Made by a program: the position numbers and the translations under genes
From: Clostridiales bacterium UBA8153
GTDB lineage: Bacteria > Bacillota > Sulfobacillia > UBA8153
DNA: 18,996 nucleotides
Reading direction: 5' to 3'
NCBI GenBank assembly: GCA_003449495.1
Contig: DMHJ01000220.1
Span: forward strand, 1 to 18,996
Part shown: positions 1 through 8,983 of the stretch, in pieces
Layout of the letters: each line of letters begins with the position of its first letter
Numbering within the stretch: the stretch's first letter is position 1
Notes under the pieces: model-generated
Database searches by the model: none
What the model was told of the DNA's origin: nothing
What the model saw: only the letters and a program-made list of their open reading frames with translations

Positions 1-1
1 C

Positions 2-319
2 GCAGGCGGAGGCAAGGGCCCGCACTTCGAGGGCGGTCAGATGCCTCTGGTACGGCGCGTACCCAAGCGGGGCTTCACCAATGTCTTCAAGACCGTGTAC
101 GCTGAAGTCAACCTCTCCGACCTCAACGGCTTCGCCGACGGCTCGGTGGTAACACCCGAGGTGCTGCGGGAGAAGCGGCTGGTACGGGGCAGCTATGATG
201 GCGTCAAGATTCTCGGACGCGGTACGTTGGACAGGACCCTCACCGTCTACGCCCACAAGTTCAGCCGTCAGGCGGCCCAGAGCATTACCGCTGCCGGCGG
301 CAGGGCCGAGGTGTTATAG
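2..319 (+). CDS. rplO: 50S ribosomal protein L15, C-terminal part (5' truncated by window edge)
   Basis: L15 is a late-assembling protein of the large ribosomal subunit that binds 23S rRNA. The reading frame is already open at base 2 and gives a Gly-rich stretch followed by [17 protein letters not shown], the hallmark of bacterial L15. The C-terminal domain continues to a TAG at 317-319. The first ATG in the window (41) is the internal Met of GGQMPL and not the start, so about the first third of the protein lies outside. It is followed without a gap by secY, the standard spc-operon arrangement. The call is secure; only the start is missing. Confidence 0.96.
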   Translation, partial: AGGGKGPHFEGGQMPLVRRVPKRGFTNVFKTVYAEVNLSDLNGFADGSVVTPEVLREKRLVRGSYDGVKILGRGTLDRTLTVYAHKFSRQAAQSITAAGGRAEVL

Positions 320-1578
320 TGCTAGACACACTGCGGACGGCTTTTAGAATCGGCGATCTCAGACGGAGGATCCTGTTCACCCTGTGGATGTTTTTGGTCT
401 TTAGGGTGGGGACGGCCGTCTCCGTTCCCGGCATTGACGTCGATGTCATAGCCGAGATGTTCCGCGAGGGTTCCATCTTCGCATTCATGGATTTGTTTGC
501 CGGAGGGGCTCTGCGGACCTTCTCCATTTTTGCCATGAGCATTACGCCGTACATCAACGCCTCCATCATCATGCAGCTGCTCACCGTGGTCATACCCAAA
601 TGGGAGGCCATGGCCAAAGAGGAAGACGGGAAGAAGCGGTTGCAGCAGTACGTCAGGTACGGTACGGTTATCCTGGCGCTCATCCAGGCCACCGGCATGT
701 CCTTTGTCCTGCAGAGACAGGGGGCCCTGCTGGAACCGGGTATCCGGGGCTTGGGCTTGGTTATCATCACCCTTACGGCGGGTACGGCTTTTCTCATGTG
801 GTTAGGAGAACAGATCACCGATCGGGGTATCGGCAATGGGATCTCCCTGATCATCTTTGCCGGCATCGTCTCCCAGCTGCCTAGCGGCATGGTGAACGTC
901 TTTAACCTGCTGGCGGCCGGACGCATCAGCGTGTTCAGCTTGTTGTTACTCACGGCCATCGGGCTGGCAGTAGTGGCGGCCGTGGTCTGGATTACCGAAG
1001 GCGAGCGGCGCGTTCCGGTCCAGTATGCCAAGCGGGTGGTGGGCCGCAGGATGTACGGCGGCCACTCTACGCACATCCCGGTCAGGATCAACCAGGCCGG
1101 GGTGATCCCGGTGATCTTCGCAGCGTCCGTGCTGGCACTGCCGGTAACGCTAGCCGCGTTCATCGCTGCACCCTGGGCGCGCCGCCTGGAGCTGATGTTC
1201 AATTACCGCAGCCCGATGTACATCGCTACCTATATGATTTTCATCGTGTTTTTCACCTATTTCTACACAGCCATGGTGTTCAACCCTATCGAGGTGGCCA
1301 ATAACATGAAAAAGCAGGGCGGATTCATCCCCGGCATCCGGCCGGGCCGGCCCACCTCGGAACAGCTGGGGAAAATTGTTTCCCGCATTACCCTGGTGGG
1401 AGCCATCTTCCTGGCCTTGGTGGCGGTATTGCCCAACTTCATGCTGCTGGTAACGGACATCCCGGGCCTGCAATTCGGGGGCACCGCCCTCCTCATCGTG
1501 GTGGGAGTGGCCTTGGAGACCATGAAGCAGGTGGAGTCCCATCTGCTCATGAGACAGTACCAGGGTTTCATGCGGTAA
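319..1578 (+). CDS. secY: Preprotein translocase channel subunit SecY
   Basis: SecY is the pore of the Sec translocon in the cytoplasmic membrane; with SecE and SecG it takes preproteins pushed by SecA or nascent membrane proteins from the ribosome. The 419 residues are the usual length, and hydrophobic segments recur along the whole protein as expected for ten helices. Family landmarks seen are the N-terminal RRRILFTLWMFLVFRVG segment, the cytoplasmic loop with YAKRVVGRRMYGG and RINQAGVIPVIFA (about 235-265), and GGFIPGIRPGRPT (about 335-347) before helix 9. The GTG start shares its first base with the last base of the rplO stop (TAGTG), implying coupled translation. No lesions were seen. 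Confidence 0.97.
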   Translation: MLDTLRTAFRIGDLRRRILFTLWMFLVFRVGTAVSVPGIDVDVIAEMFREGSIFAFMDLFAGGALRTFSIFAMSITPYINASIIMQLLTVVIPKWEAMAKEEDGKKRLQQYVRYGTVILALIQATGMSFVLQRQGALLEPGIRGLGLVIITLTAGTAFLMWLGEQITDRGIGNGISLIIFAGIVSQLPSGMVNVFNLLAAGRISVFSLLLLTAIGLAVVAAVVWITEGERRVPVQYAKRVVGRRMYGGHSTHIPVRINQAGVIPVIFAASVLALPVTLAAFIAAPWARRLELMFNYRSPMYIATYMIFIVFFTYFYTAMVFNPIEVANNMKKQGGFIPGIRPGRPTSEQLGKIVSRITLVGAIFLALVAVLPNFMLLVTDIPGLQFGGTALLIVVGVALETMKQVESHLLMRQYQGFMR

Positions 1579-1590
1579 GGGGTGGCGACG

Positions 1591-2238
1591 GTGCACTGGG
1601 TCTTGATAGGACCACCGGGGGCGGGCAAGGGCACCCAGGCCGCTTTGCTCGCTGGAAGACTGGGGATCCCCCACATTTCGCCGGGGGATACGTTCAGGCG
1701 GGCCTCCCGGGCGGGGACTCCGCTGGGGCACTTGGCGGGGTCCTTCATGGAAAGAGGGGCGCTGGTGCCGGATGAGGTCACCAATGCCCTGATCAGGGAG
1801 AGGTTGGCTGAAGCCGATTGCCGGGTCGGTTTTATCCTGGATGGGTTCCCCCGCAATCTGGCCCAGGCCGGAGCGCTCCAGACCATGCTGGAGGAGCTGG
1901 GGCTGCCCTTTGCCGGAGCCATCAGCATAGAGGTGCCCGAAGAGGAACTGGTGCGTCGCTCGGTGGGGCGCCGGGTATGCCGGCAGTGCGGAGCAATTTA
2001 CCACCTAGAGACCCATCCGCCTGCTGTGAGCGGCGTGTGCGATGTGTGCGGCGGCGAGGTGGCCTTGCGTGCTGATGACCGGGAGGATGTGGCAAAGACC
2101 CGGCTGGAGGTTTACGGTAAGGCCACAGCGGTGCTGCTGGACTACTACCGCCGGCGCGGCGAGCTCCGGACGGTGGACGGCAATCGCCCGGTTGAGCAGG
2201 TATTGGCCGAGTTGACGCTCCTTATGAGGAACCCATGA
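1591..2238 (+). CDS. adk: Adenylate kinase, zinc-lid type
   Basis: Catalyses ATP + AMP to 2 ADP in the cytoplasm. I place the start at GTG 1591 rather than the in-frame GTG at 1582: it puts the P-loop GPPGAGKGT at residues 7-15, gives 215 residues, and leaves the GGGGTGG at 1579-1585 as a well-spaced ribosome binding site. With this start the LID cysteines fall at 130, 133, 150 and 153, the same positions as the zinc site of Bacillus-type enzymes. DGFPR and the RADDRED lid motif are present. The usual GDM-x-R AMP-site motif reads GDTFR, a mild departure. The stop overlaps the map start (ATGA). The 1582 start would add three residues. Confidence 0.95.
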   Translation: MHWVLIGPPGAGKGTQAALLAGRLGIPHISPGDTFRRASRAGTPLGHLAGSFMERGALVPDEVTNALIRERLAEADCRVGFILDGFPRNLAQAGALQTMLEELGLPFAGAISIEVPEEELVRRSVGRRVCRQCGAIYHLETHPPAVSGVCDVCGGEVALRADDREDVAKTRLEVYGKATAVLLDYYRRRGELRTVDGNRPVEQVLAELTLLMRNP

Positions 2239-2984
2239 TCATCCTCAAGTCTCCGGAGGATTTGGAGATCATGCGGGAAGCGGGCCGCATCGTAGCGCGC
2301 GTCTTGGCCCAGCTGGCCCGGGCGGCCCGGCCGGGGGTGGCCACCGGTCAACTGGATGCCCTGGCCGAGGAGATCATCAGGAGCGCCGGCGCGGAGCCGT
2401 CCTTTAAGGGATACCGGGGATTTCCGGCCAGCATCTGCACGTCTGTTAACGAACAGGTGGTCCATGGCATTCCGGGTGCCCGGAAGCTTAGCCGGGGCGA
2501 TGTGCTGAGCATCGATGTGGGTGTGTTCTATCGCGGGTTTCACGGGGATGCCGCCATCTCTCTGCCCATAGGAATGGTAGCTGCCCGTGGCCGGCGTCTA
2601 CTGGAAGTGGCGGAGGAATCCCTGGCCCGCGCGGTGGCGGTAGTACGGCCGGGCGGCTACGTGTCCGACATCGGCCACGCCGTCCAGTCCTATGTGGAGA
2701 GCCAGGGCTTTGCGGTGGTGCGGGATCTGGTGGGGCACGGCATCGGCCAGAAGATGCACGAAAGCCCCCAGGTGCCCAACTTCGGCACCCCCGGCAACGG
2801 GGCGCTGCTGCGCCCGGGCATGACCCTGGCCATCGAGCCCATGGTCAACTCCGGTGGCCATCAGGTGCGGACCCTTGCCGATGGTTGGACGGTAGTCACC
2901 GCGGACCGCTCGCTGTCGGCTCATTTTGAGCACACCGTGGCCGTGACCGAGACCGGGGCGGACGTACTGACCATGGAGGCATAG
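2235..2984 (+). CDS. map: Methionine aminopeptidase, type I
   Basis: Removes the initiator methionine from new proteins whose second residue is small, using a two-metal centre. All five metal ligands of the pita-bread fold are visible in the expected spacing: Asp94 (SIDVGVFY), Asp105 (GFHGDAA), His168 (GHGIGQKMHE), Glu201 (AIEPM) and Glu232 (FEHTVAVTE). His77 in HGIPG lines the substrate pocket. At 249 residues it is a normal short bacterial type Ia enzyme without N-terminal extension. The ATG overlaps the adk stop by four bases. Location between adk and infA is standard in Firmicutes. Confidence 0.97.
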   Translation: MIILKSPEDLEIMREAGRIVARVLAQLARAARPGVATGQLDALAEEIIRSAGAEPSFKGYRGFPASICTSVNEQVVHGIPGARKLSRGDVLSIDVGVFYRGFHGDAAISLPIGMVAARGRRLLEVAEESLARAVAVVRPGGYVSDIGHAVQSYVESQGFAVVRDLVGHGIGQKMHESPQVPNFGTPGNGALLRPGMTLAIEPMVNSGGHQVRTLADGWTVVTADRSLSAHFEHTVAVTETGADVLTMEA

Positions 2985-3037
2985 ACGGGGAGATTATGGG
3001 CAATGCTGATGGAGTAGGTTCAAAAGGTGGAAGCCGC

Positions 3038-3295
3038 ATGGCGCCTCAAGCTCTTACCATAGGACGCCTGGTCACCTCGGGCCGGGGCCGGGATCAGGGC
3101 CAGCACTATGTGGTCGTGGGTATCCTGGATCGGAATCACGTACTACTGAGCAACGGGAGCAGCCGGCGGGCCGGGAATCCCAAGAAGAAGAACACCAAGC
3201 ATCTGTTCGCCCACGCCAAGCTCTTGGAAGAGGTTGGCGACGCCGTGGTCCGGGTGACCCTGGCCAGGCTGGGCGAAGGAGAGCGCCAGGCCTAA
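3038..3295 (+). CDS. KOW-domain RNA-binding protein (L14e/L6e-like)
   Basis: Small basic protein of a poorly characterised family that sits between map and infA in many Clostridia. The N-terminal part (IGRLVTSGRGRDQGQHYVVV) has the look of a KOW motif, the RNA-binding fold of archaeal and eukaryotic L14e. A lysine-rich NPKKKNTKH segment and HAKLLEEVGD follow. I prefer ATG 3038, with AAGGTGG at 3024-3030 seven bases upstream, giving 85 residues. An in-frame ATG at 2996 with GGGGAG close before it would add 14 Gly/Ser-rich residues unlike the family. A ribosome-associated role is an inference from fold and neighbourhood; no function can be stated. Confidence 0.85.
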   Translation: MAPQALTIGRLVTSGRGRDQGQHYVVVGILDRNHVLLSNGSSRRAGNPKKKNTKHLFAHAKLLEEVGDAVVRVTLARLGEGERQA

Positions 3296-3318
3296 GCAAG
3301 GGAGGGTGATGCACCAGT

Positions 3319-3537
3319 ATGCCCAAGCAGGACGCCATAGAAGTTGAAGGGACGGTCGTCGAGCCGTTGCCCAACGCGATGTTTCGAGTGGAATTGGCCA
3401 ATGGACACAAAGTATTGGCCCACGCATCCGGTAAGATCCGTATCAACTTCATCAGGATTCTTTCGGGCGACCGGGTGCTGGTGGAGCTTTCGCCGTATGA
3501 TCTGTCGCGAGGGCGCATCACCCGCCGGTACAAGTAG
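3319..3537 (+). CDS. infA: Translation initiation factor IF-1
   Basis: IF-1 is a single OB-fold protein that occupies the ribosomal A site during 30S initiation and helps IF-2 and IF-3 select the initiator tRNA. The 72-residue product is full length and closely follows the family: [52 protein letters not shown] and the basic end RGRITRRYK. The ATG at 3319 is preceded by GAGGGTGAT ending about eight bases upstream. It lies between the KOW gene and rpmJ, the usual order. Confidence 0.98.
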   Translation: MPKQDAIEVEGTVVEPLPNAMFRVELANGHKVLAHASGKIRINFIRILSGDRVLVELSPYDLSRGRITRRYK

Positions 3538-3566
3538 CGTCTTGGGGCCGGGAGGAGGTTGGAAGC

Positions 3567-3680
3567 GTGAAAGTGCGGCCATCGGTCAAAGTCATCTGTG
3601 AAAAGTGCCGGGTTACCCGGCGGCAGGGCCGGGTCCTTATTGAGTGTCCCAATCCCAAGCATAAGCAGAGACAGGGCTAG
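3567..3680 (+). CDS. rpmJ: 50S ribosomal protein L36, zinc-ribbon form
   Basis: A 37-residue protein of the large subunit. It begins with GTG at 3567 behind GGAGGAGGTTGG and reads [14 protein letters not shown], then [20 protein letters not shown], ending in TAG at 3678-3680. Cys11, Cys14, Cys27 and His32 form the zinc ribbon, so this is the zinc-containing (C+) paralogue that Zur-regulated, zinc-free copies replace under zinc shortage. It sits between infA and rpsM in canonical order and is intact. Confidence 0.97.
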   Translation: MKVRPSVKVICEKCRVTRRQGRVLIECPNPKHKQRQG

Positions 3681-3701
3681 AACCGGGAGGAGGTGTAACA
3701 G

Positions 3702-4073
3702 TTGGCGAGAATCGCTGGTGTCGATTTGCCGAGGGAAAAGCGCATTGAAGCCGCCCTGCCCCATATTTTCGGGATCGGTTGGCCCCGGTCCAGGGAGATC
3801 CTGGAGCGGACCGGGATCGAAGCCGGCCGCCGGGTGCGCGACCTCACCGAGGATGAGATCTCGCGTTTGCGGGAGATCATCGACAGGGAATATAGGGTCG
3901 AAGGCGACCTGCAGCGCGACATTCAAATGAATATCAAGCGCTTGATCGATATCGGCTCCTATCGTGGCCTCAGGCACCGCAGGAGCCTGCCGGTGCGGGG
4001 ACAGCGCACCCAGACCAACGCCAGGACGCGCAAGGGTAAGAAGAAGACGGTGGGAGTCCGCAGGAAGAAGTAA
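3702..4073 (+). CDS. rpsM: 30S ribosomal protein S13
   Basis: S13 is in the head of the small subunit and forms bridges to the large subunit and contacts to P-site tRNA. The 123 residues are normal: [16 protein letters not shown] at the start, the helix-hairpin-helix [13 protein letters not shown], and the basic tail with [14 protein letters not shown] and [11 protein letters not shown]. The start is TTG at 3702, fixed by GGGAGGAGGT at 3685-3694 seven bases upstream and by the conserved MARIAGVD beginning. It is followed by rpsK after about 20 bases. Confidence 0.97.
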   Translation: MARIAGVDLPREKRIEAALPHIFGIGWPRSREILERTGIEAGRRVRDLTEDEISRLREIIDREYRVEGDLQRDIQMNIKRLIDIGSYRGLRHRRSLPVRGQRTQTNARTRKGKKKTVGVRRKK

Positions 4074-4094
4074 GTCCCGGGGGAGGTGCCGTGT

Positions 4095-4484
4095 ATGGCA
4101 CGAAGACAAGCCAGACCCAAGCGCAAAGAGCGGCGGATGGTGGAGCGGGGTACGGCCCATGTGCGCTCGTCGTTCAACAATACCATTGTCAGTATTTGTG
4201 ATCTTCAAGGCAACATTCTGTCCTGGGCCACCGCAGGCAGCATGGGCTTTAAAGGATCCAGGAAGAGCACGCCGTTCGCGGCCCAGATGGCAGCTGAAAC
4301 CGCAGCCAGGCAGGCCATGGAGCACGGCATGCGCGAAGTAGAGGTCTTTGTGAAGGGTCCTGGGGCCGGGCGGGAAGCCGCCATCCGGTCGTTGCAGGCG
4401 GCGGGCCTAGAGGTGAGCTCCATCAAAGATGTCACGCCCATACCGCATAACGGATGCCGCCCGCCCAAGCGCCGCAGGGTCTGA
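4095..4484 (+). CDS. rpsK: 30S ribosomal protein S11
   Basis: S11 lies on the platform of the small subunit and helps shape the mRNA exit region. ATG 4095 ([14 protein letters not shown]) is chosen over an in-frame GTG at 4086, because GGGGGAGGTG overlaps that GTG and stands six bases before the ATG; this gives the usual 129 residues. Family features are the [14 protein letters not shown] strand, [18 protein letters not shown], and the conserved C-terminus [19 protein letters not shown]. It is an intact member of the alpha operon. Confidence 0.97.
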   Translation: MARRQARPKRKERRMVERGTAHVRSSFNNTIVSICDLQGNILSWATAGSMGFKGSRKSTPFAAQMAAETAARQAMEHGMREVEVFVKGPGAGREAAIRSLQAAGLEVSSIKDVTPIPHNGCRPPKRRRV

Positions 4485-4508
4485 GCCGCCAGTAAGGAGG
4501 TAGCCACT

Positions 4509-5135
4509 TTGGCCAGGTATACCCAGGCAGTTTGTCGCCTGTGCAGGCGTGAAGGTCTGAAACTGTACCTCAAGGGCGAGCGGTGCTACATGCCCAAGTG
4601 CCCGATGGACAAGAAGGCCGTCCCGCCCGGGCAGCACGGGCAGACCCGTAAGAAGGAAACCCCATATGGGGTACAGATGCGCGAGAAACAGAGAGCCCGC
4701 CGATTCTACGGCGTGCTAGAGCGCCAGTTCCGGCGATACTTCTCCATCGCGGCCAAGGCTAAAGGCGTCACCGGCGAGGCCCTACTGCAGCAGTTGGAGC
4801 TACGCTTGGACAACGTGGTCTACCGCATGGGTTTTGCTGGGTCCCGGCCGGAAGGTAGGCAGCTGGTTCGCCACGGGCATTTCAAGGTCAATGACCGCAA
4901 GGTCAACATCCCCTCGTTCCAGCTACGGGAAGGAGACGTGGTGAGCGTGTCCCCCCACAGCCGGGAAATGGCCAAGGTCAAGGAGCTGGCGGAGCTGGCC
5001 AAGACGCGAACTGCGCCCGGTTGGATGCAGGTGGACGCCGAGCGTCTCCGCGGCAGCATCCTGCGGGCGCCCCGGCGCGATGAGATCGACGTGCCTGTAA
5101 AGGAACATTTGATCGTTGAGCTCTACTCCAAGTAG
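4509..5135 (+). CDS. rpsD: 30S ribosomal protein S4, zinc-binding form
   Basis: S4 is a primary 16S rRNA binder that nucleates 30S assembly. The 208-residue product starts at TTG 4509, eight bases after AAGGAGG (4494-4500). Cys9, Cys12, Cys26 and Cys31 form the N-terminal zinc site of the C+ class of S4. The S4 RNA-binding fold follows at about 98-160 ([39 protein letters not shown]), and the protein ends in [13 protein letters not shown]. Bacillus keeps rpsD elsewhere with its own autoregulated leader; here it is inside the alpha operon between rpsK and rpoA, as in other Clostridia and in E. coli. Confidence 0.97.
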   Translation: MARYTQAVCRLCRREGLKLYLKGERCYMPKCPMDKKAVPPGQHGQTRKKETPYGVQMREKQRARRFYGVLERQFRRYFSIAAKAKGVTGEALLQQLELRLDNVVYRMGFAGSRPEGRQLVRHGHFKVNDRKVNIPSFQLREGDVVSVSPHSREMAKVKELAELAKTRTAPGWMQVDAERLRGSILRAPRRDEIDVPVKEHLIVELYSK

Positions 5136-5146
5136 CGCAGTGACAG

Positions 5147-5173
5147 ACCCCTGGGTACTCCAGGTGAGGGGGT
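5147..5173 (+). promoter_or_regulatory. Possible hairpin covering the rpoA ribosome binding site
   Basis: In the rpsD-rpoA gap, CCTGG (5150-5154) can pair with CCAGG (5160-5164) around a GTACT loop, and ACC (5147-5149) can pair with GGT (5171-5173), partly covering the GAGGGGG binding site of rpoA at 5166-5172. This could tune rpoA translation or could be chance in GC-rich DNA. There is no T-run, so it is not a terminator. Confidence 0.25.
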
Positions 5174-5180
5174 TAGTTGG

Positions 5181-6128
5181 GTGAACACCATGGTGGAAAG
5201 GCCCCAGGCCAGCTGTGTGGAAATGGCCTTCGACTACCGTTATGGGCGGTTTGTCATTGAGCCGCTGGAGCGGGGATACGGCACTACCCTGGGCAACTCC
5301 CTGCGCCGGGTCCTGCTGTCTTCGCTGCCGGGAGCCGCGGTGACTTCGGTGAAGATCGATGGAGTCCTGCACCAGTTTTCGACCATTCCGGGGGTTAGGG
5401 AGGATACCACGGACATCATTCTCAATCTCAAGGAACTGGCCCTGCGGATGTACGTGGAGGGGCCCGAGACCATTCGCATCCACGCCTCGGGAGAAGGTCC
5501 GGTAACGGCCGGCAGCATCATCGCCGGCCCGGACGTGGAGGTCCTCAACCCAGACCTGGTCATTGCCAACCTTGACGGAGGTAGGCTGGTCATGGAGATG
5601 AAGGTGGAAGTAGGGCGGGGGTATGTCACCGAGGAGAAGAACAAACGTCCCGGCCAACCGATCGGGGAGATCGCCGTAGACTCCATCTTCACTCCCATCC
5701 GGCGGGTGAACTTCACCGTGGATAACACCCGGGTAGGGCAGGTAACCGACTATGACCGGCTCACCGTGGAAGTATGGACCAACGGCACGGTCAAGCCCGA
5801 CGAGGCGCTGGGCCTGGGGGCCAAAATCCTCTGCGATCATTTCTCGCTCTTTATGGGATTGGCCGAAGATATGAGCGAGGCCGAGCCGGCAGCCGAGCCC
5901 GAGTCGAGCGAGCGGGTGTCTTTGCACGAGGTGCCCATTGAGGAGCTGGAGCTTTCCGTACGCTCCTTCAACTGCCTGAAACGTGCCGGCATTAACACCA
6001 TAGGTGAGCTGGTAGACCGCACCTATGAGGGTATGATGAGAGTCCGCAACTTGGGCAAGAAGTCTCTAGAGGAAGTCAGGCAGAAGCTGGCCGCCATGGG
6101 GCTGGCCTTCAAGCCTTCTGAAGAGTGA
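5181..6128 (+). CDS. rpoA: DNA-directed RNA polymerase subunit alpha
   Basis: Alpha dimerises to scaffold assembly of the polymerase core, and its C-terminal domain binds UP elements and activators. The 315 residues are the standard length. The N-terminal domain shows [20 protein letters not shown] and [18 protein letters not shown] (dimer interface) and [19 protein letters not shown]. An acidic linker (about 235-248) leads to the C-terminal domain with [14 protein letters not shown] and [14 protein letters not shown] 5181 has GAGGGGG eight bases upstream; an in-frame ATG at 5190 would shorten it by three residues and lacks a good binding site. Confidence 0.98.
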   Translation: MNTMVERPQASCVEMAFDYRYGRFVIEPLERGYGTTLGNSLRRVLLSSLPGAAVTSVKIDGVLHQFSTIPGVREDTTDIILNLKELALRMYVEGPETIRIHASGEGPVTAGSIIAGPDVEVLNPDLVIANLDGGRLVMEMKVEVGRGYVTEEKNKRPGQPIGEIAVDSIFTPIRRVNFTVDNTRVGQVTDYDRLTVEVWTNGTVKPDEALGLGAKILCDHFSLFMGLAEDMSEAEPAAEPESSERVSLHEVPIEELELSVRSFNCLKRAGINTIGELVDRTYEGMMRVRNLGKKSLEEVRQKLAAMGLAFKPSEE

Positions 6129-6154
6129 GCCTCCTTTGAGGGAGTGGATATTGC

Positions 6155-6499
6155 ATGGGGTATGCCAAACTGGGCCGGCCTACCAGCCATAGGCTGGCCA
6201 TGCTACGCGGCCTGGTCACCGCCCTGTTGGCCAACGAGAGCATAGTGACGACGGCAGTGCGGGCCAAGGAGACCCGGTCCCTGGCGGAGCAGATGATCAC
6301 CTTGGGTAAGCGCGAGAGCCTGCACGCACGCAGGCAGGCCTTGGCGTTCATTACCGATGAGGACGTGGTAAAGAAGCTCTTCGATACCATCGGGCCGCGG
6401 TACGCCCATCGTTCCGGTGGATACACGCGCATGGTCAAGCTGGGCAACCGCCGGGGCGACGCCGCCCCCATCGTCAGGCTCGAGCTCATTCAGGGGTAG
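6155..6499 (+). CDS. rplQ: 50S ribosomal protein L17
   Basis: L17 lies near the exit of the peptide tunnel of the large subunit. The 114 residues match the compact Firmicute form: [41 protein letters not shown], and the end [23 protein letters not shown]. The start ATG at 6155 follows GAGGGAGTGG. The stop at 6497-6499 directly abuts the GTG of ecfA1, so the transporter genes are very likely co-transcribed and translationally coupled with the ribosomal genes. Confidence 0.98.
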   Translation: MGYAKLGRPTSHRLAMLRGLVTALLANESIVTTAVRAKETRSLAEQMITLGKRESLHARRQALAFITDEDVVKKLFDTIGPRYAHRSGGYTRMVKLGNRRGDAAPIVRLELIQG

Positions 6500-7330
6500 G
6501 TGGCGGAGATAATCTCAATCGCCCGGCTCTTCCACAAGTACAGCACCGGGGAGTACCAGGTCGAGGCGCTGGAGGGCATCGACCTGGAGGTCCGGGCGGG
6601 CGAGTTTATCGTGATTATCGGCCCCAACGGCTCGGGTAAGTCGACCTTGGCCAAACACCTGAACGCGCTACTGCTGCCTACCTCCGGCCAGGTGTTGGTG
6701 AAGGGAATGGATACCCGGGACCCGGCGCGCCTTTGGGAAATCAGGAGAACGGCCGGTATGGTGTTCCAGAACCCCGACAACCAGCTGGTGGCCACGACGG
6801 TGGAAGAGGACGTGGCCTTCGGCCCGGAAAACCTGGGCGTCATACCGTCGGAAATCGTCGCTCGCGTCGTTTCCAGCCTTTCTGCGGTGGACATGACCGG
6901 ATACCAGCGCCACGCGCCCCACCTGCTGTCGGGAGGGCAGAAACAGCGCGTGGCCATTGCCGGGATTTTGGCCATGCAGCCCGAGGTGATCGTCCTGGAT
7001 GAGCCCACCGCCATGCTGGACCCGGCCGGGAGGGCCGAGGTCCTGCGTACGGTGAGGAAATTGAACCAGGAAAAAGGCATCACCGTGGTGCACATCACCC
7101 ACTACATGGATGAAGCCGTGCATGCGGACCGGGTCATCGTCATGAGTGAAGGCGGAATCGTCCTGGACGGTCCTCCCCGCAGCGTGTTCGCGCAAGTGGA
7201 GCTTTTGAAGCGCTGCGGACTGGATGTTCCCCCCGTCACCGAGCTGGCCCACCAGCTGCGGGAGAGCGGAGTGACGGTACCGCAGGATGTGCTGACCGTC
7301 GAAGAGCTGGTGATGCAGCTATGCCCATAG
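6500..7330 (+). CDS. ecfA1: ECF transporter ATPase subunit EcfA1
   Basis: One of the two ATPases that power the energy-coupling-factor module, which imports vitamins or metal ions through exchangeable substrate-binding S components. Motifs in order: Walker [10 protein letters not shown] (41-49), Q-loop Gln90 in FQNPDNQ, signature LSGGQ (143-147), Walker B VIVLDE (163-168) and H-loop His201. The ECF-typical [13 protein letters not shown] and a C-terminal extension follow the core. At 276 residues it is normal. GTG 6500 touches the rplQ stop and the 3' end overlaps ecfA2 by ten bases. The position matches ybxA of Bacillus. The substrate cannot be told because no S component is in the window. 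Confidence 0.95.
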   Translation: MAEIISIARLFHKYSTGEYQVEALEGIDLEVRAGEFIVIIGPNGSGKSTLAKHLNALLLPTSGQVLVKGMDTRDPARLWEIRRTAGMVFQNPDNQLVATTVEEDVAFGPENLGVIPSEIVARVVSSLSAVDMTGYQRHAPHLLSGGQKQRVAIAGILAMQPEVIVLDEPTAMLDPAGRAEVLRTVRKLNQEKGITVVHITHYMDEAVHADRVIVMSEGGIVLDGPPRSVFAQVELLKRCGLDVPPVTELAHQLRESGVTVPQDVLTVEELVMQLCP

Positions 7331-8184
7331 AGCTCTACGATGTTAGCTATGTGTACGCGCCCGGGACGCCCAATGCCGTCACCGCCCTGAATGCAGTAAC
7401 CCTGCGCGTCGATGACGGTGAGTCCCTGGGTATCATCGGCCCCACCGGTTCCGGTAAGTCCACGCTGGTCCAGCATTTGAACGGGCTGCTAAAGCCCGCC
7501 CGGGGCCGGGTCTTGGTGGACGGCGAGGACCTGTCCCAGCGCGCCACCAACCTGCGCAACGTGAGGCGCAAAGTAGGCGTGATCTTCCAGTATCCGGAAC
7601 ACCAGCTATTCGAGGAGACGGTGGCCAAAGATATCGCTTTCGGTCCCCGCAACCTGGGCGTCCCCGAGGCTCAGCTGCAGGAGCGGGTTAGGGATGCCAT
7701 GGCCATGGTGGGGCTCCCGGAGCAGCTGGCCGAGCGGTCTCCCTTCGAACTAAGCGGAGGGCAGATGCGACGCGTGGCCATCGCCGGGGTGCTGGCCATG
7801 GCGCCCAAAGTGTTGGTGCTGGACGAGCCCACTGCCGGCCTGGATCCCCGGGGCCGGGCCGAAATCCTCGCCCACATCCGGGCATTGCACCACCGGCTCG
7901 GCCTGACTTTAGTGATCGTCTCCCATAACATGGAGGACATCGCCCGCATGACCCGGAGATTGGCCGTTATGGACCGCGGGCGCGTGGTTATGGACGGCCC
8001 CACCCCTGCCGTGTTCAGCCAGACCCAGAGACTCCGCGGCCTAGGCTTGGGGACTCCTCAGATCACGGCCGTCATGGAGAAACTCCGCGAGCGCGGGCTG
8101 GCCGTGCGATTGGATGTGCTTACGGTGGAGGAGGCCCGGGACGAGATCGTCGCCGGGCTAAACCGGGGACAGTCCGGTGCTTAG
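7321..8184 (+). CDS. ecfA2: ECF transporter ATPase subunit EcfA2
   Basis: Partner ATPase of EcfA1; the pair hydrolyses ATP beneath EcfT. Motifs: Walker [10 protein letters not shown] (40-48), Q-loop Gln90 in [13 protein letters not shown] (the QYPEHQLF wording is typical of EcfA2 and separates it from EcfA1), signature LSGGQ (144-148), Walker B with Glu169 in VLVLDEP, and H-loop His202 in VSHNMED. The 287 residues are the usual length. It overlaps ecfA1 by ten bases upstream and ecfT by eight bases downstream, so the three are coupled. It corresponds to ybaE in Bacillus. Confidence 0.95.
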   Translation: MPIELYDVSYVYAPGTPNAVTALNAVTLRVDDGESLGIIGPTGSGKSTLVQHLNGLLKPARGRVLVDGEDLSQRATNLRNVRRKVGVIFQYPEHQLFEETVAKDIAFGPRNLGVPEAQLQERVRDAMAMVGLPEQLAERSPFELSGGQMRRVAIAGVLAMAPKVLVLDEPTAGLDPRGRAEILAHIRALHHRLGLTLVIVSHNMEDIARMTRRLAVMDRGRVVMDGPTPAVFSQTQRLRGLGLGTPQITAVMEKLRERGLAVRLDVLTVEEARDEIVAGLNRGQSGA

Positions 8185-8983
8185 AGGCGTAATCATCGGG
8201 CAGTATTACGCTGCCGAGTCGCCCATCCACCGTCTGGACCCCCGGACCAAAATTGGCGTTACCTTTGTATTCATCGTGGCTCTGTTCGTGGCGCATGCGT
8301 TTGCCGCTTTTGCCGTCCTGGCGGGGTTCGGTTGGCTGGCCCTGTACCTGTCCAGGGTACCCCCGCGCATGATCCTCCGCGGGCTCCGGCCCATCCTGTT
8401 CATCTTGGCTTTTACCCTCGTCCTGCATGTGTTCATGGCTGACGGCCGGACCTGGTTCCAACTGGGGCCGTTCACGGCCACCTGGGAAGGACTGCACCAG
8501 GGAGCCTTTGTCGCCACCCGGCTAGTCATCCTCATCGGGACCACTTCGTTGCTCACGCTCACCACTTCCCCCATCGCCCTCACCGATGGGCTGGAGCGGT
8601 TGCTCAAGCCCCTCTCCCGGTTGGGAGTGCCCGCCCACGAGCTGGCGATGATGATGACCATCGCCCTCCGCTTCATCCCTACCTTGCTGGAGGAGGCGGA
8701 GAAAGTGATGAAGGCGCAGATGGCCCGGGGCGCCGACTTCGAAACCGGCAACATGCTCCAGCGTGCCCGCAGCCTGGTGCCCTTGCTCGTGCCCCTGTTC
8801 GTGGGCGCCTTCAGGCGCGCCGACGAGCTGGCCATGGCCATGGAGGCCCGGTGTTACCGGGGCGGGGAACATCGCACGCGCATGCGGCAGTTGCGGGCCG
8901 GGCCGGCCGACTATGTGACCGTGGCGGCCACCGGACTGGTGGCGGCGGTGGTGGTCCTGATGCGTTGGGGCTTCGGTCCATGA
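8177..8983 (+). CDS. ecfT: ECF transporter membrane-coupling subunit EcfT
   Basis: EcfT is the membrane scaffold that joins the EcfA pair to an S component in the cytoplasmic membrane. The 268-residue protein opens with GQYYAAESPIHRLDPRTKIG, a family signature, followed by several hydrophobic helices (for example VTFVFIVALFVAHAFAAFA). Two coupling motifs are visible: QMARGADFETG and, about 40 residues later, MEARCYRGG; their ARG/xRG arginines contact the ATPases. The GTG start overlaps ecfA2 by eight bases. The stop overlaps the truA start as ATGA. It is equivalent to ybaF of Bacillus and intact. Confidence 0.95.
   Translation: MLRGVIIGQYYAAESPIHRLDPRTKIGVTFVFIVALFVAHAFAAFAVLAGFGWLALYLSRVPPRMILRGLRPILFILAFTLVLHVFMADGRTWFQLGPFTATWEGLHQGAFVATRLVILIGTTSLLTLTTSPIALTDGLERLLKPLSRLGVPAHELAMMMTIALRFIPTLLEEAEKVMKAQMARGADFETGNMLQRARSLVPLLVPLFVGAFRRADELAMAMEARCYRGGEHRTRMRQLRAGPADYVTVAATGLVAAVVVLMRWGFGP

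Noticed and set aside
285..2004. Long - strand frames opposite secY and adk
   Set aside because: They overlap each other and certain + strand genes, and show no recognisable motif or binding site.
3072..4325. A 417-codon open frame on the - strand opposite infA-rpmJ-rpsM-rpsK
   Set aside because: Antisense to five conserved genes; composition is rich in Pro, Arg, His and Leu, as expected of a shadow frame.
4923..5927. A 334-codon open frame on the - strand opposite rpsD and rpoA
   Set aside because: It lies fully antisense to two certain genes, has no family resemblance, and such open antisense frames are common in GC-rich DNA.
8851..8979. Longer N-terminus for TruA
   Set aside because: The added 43 residues are a Gly/Arg-rich out-of-frame reading of ecfT; the conserved TruA start is [12 protein letters not shown] at 8980.
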